A stretch of DNA of 64,000 nt from SZUA-265 sp965651905 (GTDB taxonomy: Bacteria; Myxococcota_A; Polyangia; Polyangiales; Polyangiaceae). A model generated the notes under the pieces. The model was not told the origin of the DNA, made no database searches, and worked only from the letters and a program-made list of their open reading frames with translations. The DNA lies in the NCBI GenBank assembly GCA_965651905.1, contig CBFGUG010000014.1, positions 56,692-120,691 of the forward strand. Reading direction: 5' to 3'. Shown one piece after another: positions 60,329 through 64,000 of this stretch (positions are counted from its first letter, which is position 1; the number at the start of each line of letters is the position of its first letter). The position numbers and the translations under genes were made by a program.

Positions 60329-61411
60329 TCAGCTGGCGCGCGCCGCATCGAGTACCGCAGGGACGTGCCCGGCGACCCGCACCCCGCGCCATACCTTGCT
60401 GATCTTGCCATCGGCGCCGATCAGGAACGTGGTCCGTACGATGCCCATGTATTCACGACCGTAGTTGTTCTTGAGCTGGTAGACGCCGAACGCCCGTGCC
60501 AACGATTTTTCGGGGTCACTGATGAGTGTGAACTTCAAGCCGTACTTGTCGCGGAAGTTCGCGTGGCTTGCGCTCGAGTCGGGGCTCACTCCAACGACCC
60601 GCACACCGAGATCGGAGAACTGCTCGAAGGTCTCATTGAACCCGCAGGCCTGCTTGGTGCAGCCCGGGGTGTTATCTTTCGGGTAGAAGTACAAGACGAA
60701 CGGCGAACCCAACAGCTGGTCTGAGGTGATCGCTTGGCCATCTTGGTCGAGCAAGTCGAAACTCGGTAGCGAGTCGCCTTCGCCAAGTTGATCGGCGGGT
60801 GCTGACGGCGCTTGCACATCGTTCGCTGAAACTGCGGCATCGGGACCCGTCGCCTGCGACTCGAGTTGTGACGCCTCGGGCGCGGCGGCAGCGGTTGCAG
60901 TCGCGACTTTCTTTTCGCTTGCCACCCGCTTGCCAGACTTCTGCTTGCCAGACTTCTGCTTGCCTGCGTTCTGCTTGCCAGCTGGTTTTTTGGTGGTGTC
61001 TGGCGGCTTCAGCGCGACTGCTTTCTGCTTCGCCTTCTTCGACACAGCTACAGCCTTCGACGCAGCCGACTTCTTCGGAGCTTTCTTCGCTCCCACTGCG
61101 CTGGCAAGTGTCGCAGGCTTTTTCTTGCTGACAGTCTTGTTCGCCGAGGTTCGCTTGGCGGTCTGGCTCTTCGCTGCGGGCTTCGCAGCCGCGCTGGCTC
61201 TTGCGGCTTTTTTGGCAGCTTTTTTCTTCGCTGGCTGCTTGTTGGCGGTTGGCTTCTTCTTCGCGGTTGGCTTCTTCTTCGCGATGGTAGATGCCTTCGA
61301 GGTGGACGTTTTGGATTTGCCCTTTCCAGTGGCGGACTTCCGACTGGTTGACGGGGCGGTAGCCTTTCGGGCCTTCTTCTTGGACGCTGATCGCTTCTTG
61401 TTCGCTGCCAT
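60329..61411 (-). CDS. PrxQ/BCP-type peroxiredoxin with histone-H1-like lysine-rich tail
   Basis: 360 residues from the ATG at 61411, with AGGAGGAG just ahead. Residues 1-175 are Lys/Ala/Ser/Thr-rich with KKPTAKKKPTANKQPAKKK-like repeats, a composition like histone H1 or AlpP-type DNA-binding tails. Residues 210-360 are an intact PrxQ peroxiredoxin: peroxidatic Cys251 and resolving Cys256 in PKDNTPGCTKQACGF (the PrxQ spacing), YFYPKDN, and a GREYMGIVRTTFLI tail. The enzyme reduces peroxides with thioredoxin. The fusion suggests DNA- or RNA-bound antioxidant function; that is inference. Frames on the other strand that look like membrane proteins are antisense artefacts of the lysine-rich part. 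Confidence 0.9.
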   Translation of the reverse strand: MAANKKRSASKKKARKATAPSTSRKSATGKGKSKTSTSKASTIAKKKPTAKKKPTANKQPAKKKAAKKAARASAAAKPAAKSQTAKRTSANKTVSKKKPATLASAVGAKKAPKKSAASKAVAVSKKAKQKAVALKPPDTTKKPAGKQNAGKQKSGKQKSGKRVASEKKVATATAAAAPEASQLESQATGPDAAVSANDVQAPSAPADQLGEGDSLPSFDLLDQDGQAITSDQLLGSPFVLYFYPKDNTPGCTKQACGFNETFEQFSDLGVRVVGVSPDSSASHANFRDKYGLKFTLISDPEKSLARAFGVYQLKNNYGREYMGIVRTTFLIGADGKISKVWRGVRVAGHVPAVLDAARAS

Positions 61412-61557
61412 CACTCCTCCTAGTGCGCCGATCTTAGAGACAGCCCAACGTGCCCGGCAAAACAAATCGCCGAGGGATCGATGGCGACGGCAACGCAACC
61501 CTTGGTCGCAATGCGAAGCTGAGTTAGGGTCTGCCGCCTAAGCCGAAAGAGATATCG

Positions 61558-62022
61558 ATGTTGGACCTGCCCGAACCTGGATTGTTCAGAACCACTCAAC
61601 CCATGCCCGGCCACGAAGCGAATTTTCCCGCTGGGATCCTCGTCTACGTCGGGGAACGCGCCAACGACGGCACGCGGTTCGTGGTTCGCCCGGGACAGAA
61701 CCGCAACAATAGGTGGTACTGGGGTGATCCGACGACCCCGCTGCGGTCCCCCACCTGGGCGCGCACACTGCGAAAACTTCGCGCTGAAGGCTTCTACACG
61801 CTCCCAGAAACCTTGGAGCTCGATGGCGGCGGGCGTTGGGTGGACAACGCGGTCGTCCAGCTCGGGTACAACGGCGAGGGGAAGCCGATCTTGTTCGTCG
61901 CTGAGCGCCACGAGTCCACCGAAGACAACGTGCTGAAGTTCAGCAACAAGGGCATGCTCATCAGCGACGACCTGATGGACCGATTGAAGTGGGCACCGAT
62001 CCTGCCCGTGCGCGACAATTGA
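61558..62022 (+). CDS. hypothetical protein
   Basis: 154 residues, ATG at 61558 preceded by GAAAGAGAT. No signal peptide, no membrane helix. Contains a VRPGQNRNNRWYWGDPTTPLRSPTW motif and a C-terminal SNKGMLISDDLMDRLKWAPI that looks like a conserved family tail; I do not recognise it. A strong hairpin follows the stop. Confidence 0.7.
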   Translation: MLDLPEPGLFRTTQPMPGHEANFPAGILVYVGERANDGTRFVVRPGQNRNNRWYWGDPTTPLRSPTWARTLRKLRAEGFYTLPETLELDGGGRWVDNAVVQLGYNGEGKPILFVAERHESTEDNVLKFSNKGMLISDDLMDRLKWAPILPVRDN

Positions 62023-62035
62023 AGCTCACCCCCAG

Positions 62036-62057
62036 GCGTCTCGAAGGTTCGAGACGC
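62036..62057 (+). terminator. perfect 10-bp hairpin
   Basis: GCGTCTCGAA (62036-62045) and TTCGAGACGC (62048-62057) pair around GG, 14 bases after the stop at 62022. No T-run follows. Confidence 0.7.
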
Positions 62058-62195
62058 TTGAAACACGAGCGCGCCGTCGAGCCTTCGCCAACCTGAGCGC
62101 TGGTCTCACTTCGTACTGTCAGGGGCCCGCCGCCCTCGGCGTGCGTGGCGGAAGTCGTTTTGGTGTCGTCGCGACTTCCACCACGACCGTCTGGC

Positions 62196-62780
62196 TCAGC
62201 CTTTGAGGTTAGCGGCGACGAAGTCCCAGTTCAGGAGCTTGTCGCAAAACACCTCGAGGTAGGTGTCGCGCTTGTTCTGATGGTCCAAGTAGTAGGCGTG
62301 CTCCCACACGTCGGCGGTCATCAGGGGTTTGGCGCTGGTCGTCAGCGGGGTCTCCGCGTTGGGCGTGGTGACGATCTTGCCCTTGCCGCCATCAAGCACG
62401 AGCCATGCCCAGCCAGACCCGAAACGCCCCATACCGGCCTGAATGAATTGGCTGCGGAAGTCGTCCCAGCCGCCGAAATCGCGTTTGATCAGGTCGGCCA
62501 CGTCACCGCTCGGCGGCGCACCCCCACCCGAGGGTTTCATGCTCTCCCAGAAGAAGGTGTGGTTGTAGACCTGCGCGGCGTTGTTGAACACGCCACCCTC
62601 CGAACTACGCACGACGTCCTCCAGGCTCTTGCTTGCTTCTGGTTTACCCTCGAGTGCGGCCTTCAGCTTGGTCATGTAGCCCTTGTGGTGCTTCTCGTAG
62701 TGGAACTCCAAGGTTCGACTACTCATCGCAGGCTCGAGTGCGGTCTTGTCGTAGGGAAGTGCGGGGACTTCGAAATTCAT
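62196..62780 (-). CDS. sodB: superoxide dismutase, Fe/Mn type
   Basis: 194 residues, normal length. Metal ligands His27 (FHYEKHH), His74 (VYNHTFFW), Asp157 and His161 (ADVWEHAYYLD) are all present. AAQVYNHTFFW and GSGWAWLV favour the iron-type or cambialistic SodB, though metal choice cannot be proven from sequence. Converts superoxide to oxygen and hydrogen peroxide in the cytoplasm. Stand-alone, with the peroxiredoxin gene nearby on the same strand but separated by another gene. Confidence 0.95.
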   Translation of the reverse strand: MNFEVPALPYDKTALEPAMSSRTLEFHYEKHHKGYMTKLKAALEGKPEASKSLEDVVRSSEGGVFNNAAQVYNHTFFWESMKPSGGGAPPSGDVADLIKRDFGGWDDFRSQFIQAGMGRFGSGWAWLVLDGGKGKIVTTPNAETPLTTSAKPLMTADVWEHAYYLDHQNKRDTYLEVFCDKLLNWDFVAANLKG

Positions 62781-63025
62781 CTGTTGACTCCTTGAAAAGA
62801 TGGGGGTCGACCAAAGAGCAACACGCGCATTGATCGGCCTCGCGACGGGCGAGCAGTATATGCGCCTCAGTTTGGCGGCAGCAAGTCCGATGGGTCCGCG
62901 TGGCGTCTGGTCACACGAGCGAGACGCAGGAGCACGCGGCTGATCTGCTCACCTAGGTCACTGCCCCCTCGTACGGCCGTCGGGATTGACACGACTCGCA
63001 TGGCCGTGCGCTGTTGGCGCGCGAC

Positions 63026-63871
63026 ATGCGCGACACTGAGTACCTGGTCGGTTTCGAGTTCCACTACGGCTGCCGCGAGAACGCTCTCTCGCCAACAGTG
63101 CGTTCAGCATGGCAGCCCATCGGCATGGACGACTGCGCGCGGCAGTTCATCGAAGAGCAGTTCGAGCGTCCTCACGGTTTCTGGCTGACCCGACTACACC
63201 GCGTGCTCAGCAGCTTTGCTTCGGACTTCGACGTCAACGGTTGGTTGAACACATACCCGCTACACTTGCTGAGCACTGCGCAATGGAAGTCCCTACTCCC
63301 AAGTCTCGACAGCGGCAGCACCCATCTGGACGTTGGTGCGGGCAACGGGGATCTGACGATGCAACTCGCACCGCTGTTCTCCAAGACAACGACTACGGAG
63401 CGCTCGCGCGCCATGGTCAAGCGTCTGCGAGCGAGGGGTTTCGAATGTGTGCCGCAGACCGGTCGGGAAGACGACACGGACCCCCTTCAAGCGCGACGTT
63501 TCGACGTCGTGAGTTGTCTGAACGTGCTCGATCGCTCCCCACTACCGAAGACGCTGTTGGCGCGAACGGCACGTTGGGTTGCAAACGGCGGTCTCCTGGT
63601 GCTTTCCGTGCCGTTGCCGCTCCAACCGTTCTACTACGCGGGTGCATCGACGCTGGCTCCAGACGAAAGCCTTGGAGTGCCCGACGGGCCCTGGGAGGCT
63701 CAATGCGTCGCGCTGGTCGAGAGCTTCTTGGACGCGTACCCGCATTTCCGTTTAGGCCGGGTGACGCGGTGTCCGTACATATCCGGCGGTGACGCGACGC
63801 AACGATTGTACGTTCTCGACGCCCTGGTGGTCGTCTTCGAACACACCGGCGCCTCGGCCAGCGCTAAGTGA
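63026..63871 (+). CDS. METTL9/DREV-like SAM-dependent methyltransferase
   Basis: 281 residues from the ATG at 63026 (a TTG at 63014 is in frame). It follows the METTL9/DREV pattern along its length: an FDVNGWL element, SAM motif I HLDVGAGNGDLTMQL, an acidic strand-2 end (TTTERSRAM), FDVVSCLNVLDRSPLPKTLLA, a post-motif strand LVLSVPLPLQPFYYAG, and the C-terminal RCPYISGGDATQRLYVLDALVVVFE, which parallels the RLPYLCEGD...YYVLDDAVFVL tail of animal METTL9. METTL9 methylates the N1 of histidine in HxH motifs of proteins. The bacterial substrate is unknown. Ends 60 bases before the tRNA gene. Confidence 0.8.
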   Translation: MRDTEYLVGFEFHYGCRENALSPTVRSAWQPIGMDDCARQFIEEQFERPHGFWLTRLHRVLSSFASDFDVNGWLNTYPLHLLSTAQWKSLLPSLDSGSTHLDVGAGNGDLTMQLAPLFSKTTTTERSRAMVKRLRARGFECVPQTGREDDTDPLQARRFDVVSCLNVLDRSPLPKTLLARTARWVANGGLLVLSVPLPLQPFYYAGASTLAPDESLGVPDGPWEAQCVALVESFLDAYPHFRLGRVTRCPYISGGDATQRLYVLDALVVVFEHTGASASAK

Positions 63872-63931
63872 CAAATGGTCGGTGACAGAATCCACAAACC
63901 GACTATGTTGCCCGCCAGCAATTTCAAGCTG

Positions 63932-64000
63932 GCCGAAGTGGCGGAATTGGCAGACGCAGCGGATTCAAAATCCGCCGCCTTCACGGGCGTATCGGTTCGA
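63932..64000 (+). tRNA. tRNA-Leu (CAA), 3' end cut by window edge
   Basis: Begins GCCGAAG (7-base acceptor strand), T8, then a D-arm with GGCGGAATTGGCAGACGC. The anticodon stem GCGGA/TCCGC encloses a 7-base loop TTCAAAA, giving anticodon CAA (Leu, codon UUG). A long variable arm (CGCC...GGGCG) fits class II tRNA-Leu. The T-stem begins (CGGTTCGA) and the window ends, so the acceptor 3' strand is missing. Confidence 0.9.

Noticed and set aside
60930..61541. 203-residue plus-strand ORF that reads like a membrane protein
   Set aside because: Lysine codons of the peroxiredoxin tail read as Phe on the opposite strand, giving an artificial hydrophobic pattern.
63700..63984. 94-residue minus-strand ORF
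   Set aside because: It overlaps the tRNA-Leu gene and the end of the methyltransferase, so it cannot be a real gene.
63932..64000. tRNA as phage or island integration site
   Set aside because: The tRNA-Leu is a classic target, but no integrase, direct repeat or island genes appear beside it inside the window; the other side lies outside.

Overview
The window is a 64 kb stretch of high-GC chromosomal DNA that looks like a myxobacterium (Myxococcota, probably order Polyangiales). The evidence is the density of secreted lipoproteins with Thr/Gly- or Asp-rich linkers, a eukaryotic-type Ser/Thr kinase paired with a TPR protein, PATAN/DUF4388, SPFH, HEAT and zinc-ribbon/GYF proteins, and long Ala/Pro-rich tails. 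No rRNA, IS element, prophage, plasmid origin or CRISPR array was found. One tRNA-Leu gene is cut by the right edge. Gene order is mosaic: short operons on both strands, with frequent hairpins between convergent genes.

Layout. 0-10 kb: a truncated acetoacetyl-CoA synthetase, a DUF4380-type lipoprotein, an active/inactive pair of M16 peptidases, threonine synthase, a lipoprotein, and a protein with a duplicated C-terminal domain. 10-16 kb: a GT-C type membrane glycosyltransferase, hypothetical genes, a palindrome-rich non-coding stretch, a decayed Rpn/DUF4351 gene with a partial tandem copy, a degenerate tandem repeat and a sigma-like protein. 16-21 kb: glyoxalase-like protein, Ser/Thr kinase, TPR protein and acidic lipoprotein. 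21-30 kb: hisC, a Ppx/GppA phosphatase, a PhoR-like histidine kinase, an orphan ParA cassette (ParA with two N-terminal TRASH-like zinc fingers plus a ribbon-helix-helix protein), an M19 dipeptidase homologue, a MerR-like/sigma-region-4-like regulator pair, and an alpha/beta hydrolase homologue whose nucleophile is glycine. 30-41 kb: a response regulator with PATAN domain and a membrane segment, an SPFH protein, a SPOR protein, pabB coupled to a nucleotidyltransferase, two lipoproteins and a rhomboid-like protein without catalytic residues. 41-49 kb: housekeeping genes pyrR-pyrB, hom-murI, lon and fmt. 49-58 kb: a small HExxH protein, a zinc-ribbon/GYF protein, and a four-gene operon (lipoprotein, DUF4159, VWA-like, HEAT) that resembles BatA/MoxR-type loci but has no ATPase. 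58-64 kb: lipoproteins, an EAL phosphodiesterase, a PrxQ-type peroxiredoxin fused to a histone-H1-like lysine-rich tail, sodB, a METTL9/DREV-like methyltransferase and tRNA-Leu.

Functional groupings: threonine synthesis (hom, thrC, unlinked), pyrimidine synthesis (pyrR-pyrB), folate/formyl-Met (pabB, fmt), oxidative stress (sodB, peroxiredoxin) and envelope or signalling proteins typical of predatory, multicellular bacteria. The strongest candidates for new biology are the zinc-finger ParA cassette (24.7-26.4 kb), the bacterial METTL9-like methyltransferase (63.0-63.9 kb), the H1-tailed peroxiredoxin (60.3-61.4 kb) and the MerR/sigma-4 regulator pair beside a dead hydrolase (27.7-30.0 kb). 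All calls come from reading the sequence by eye; no database search was run.
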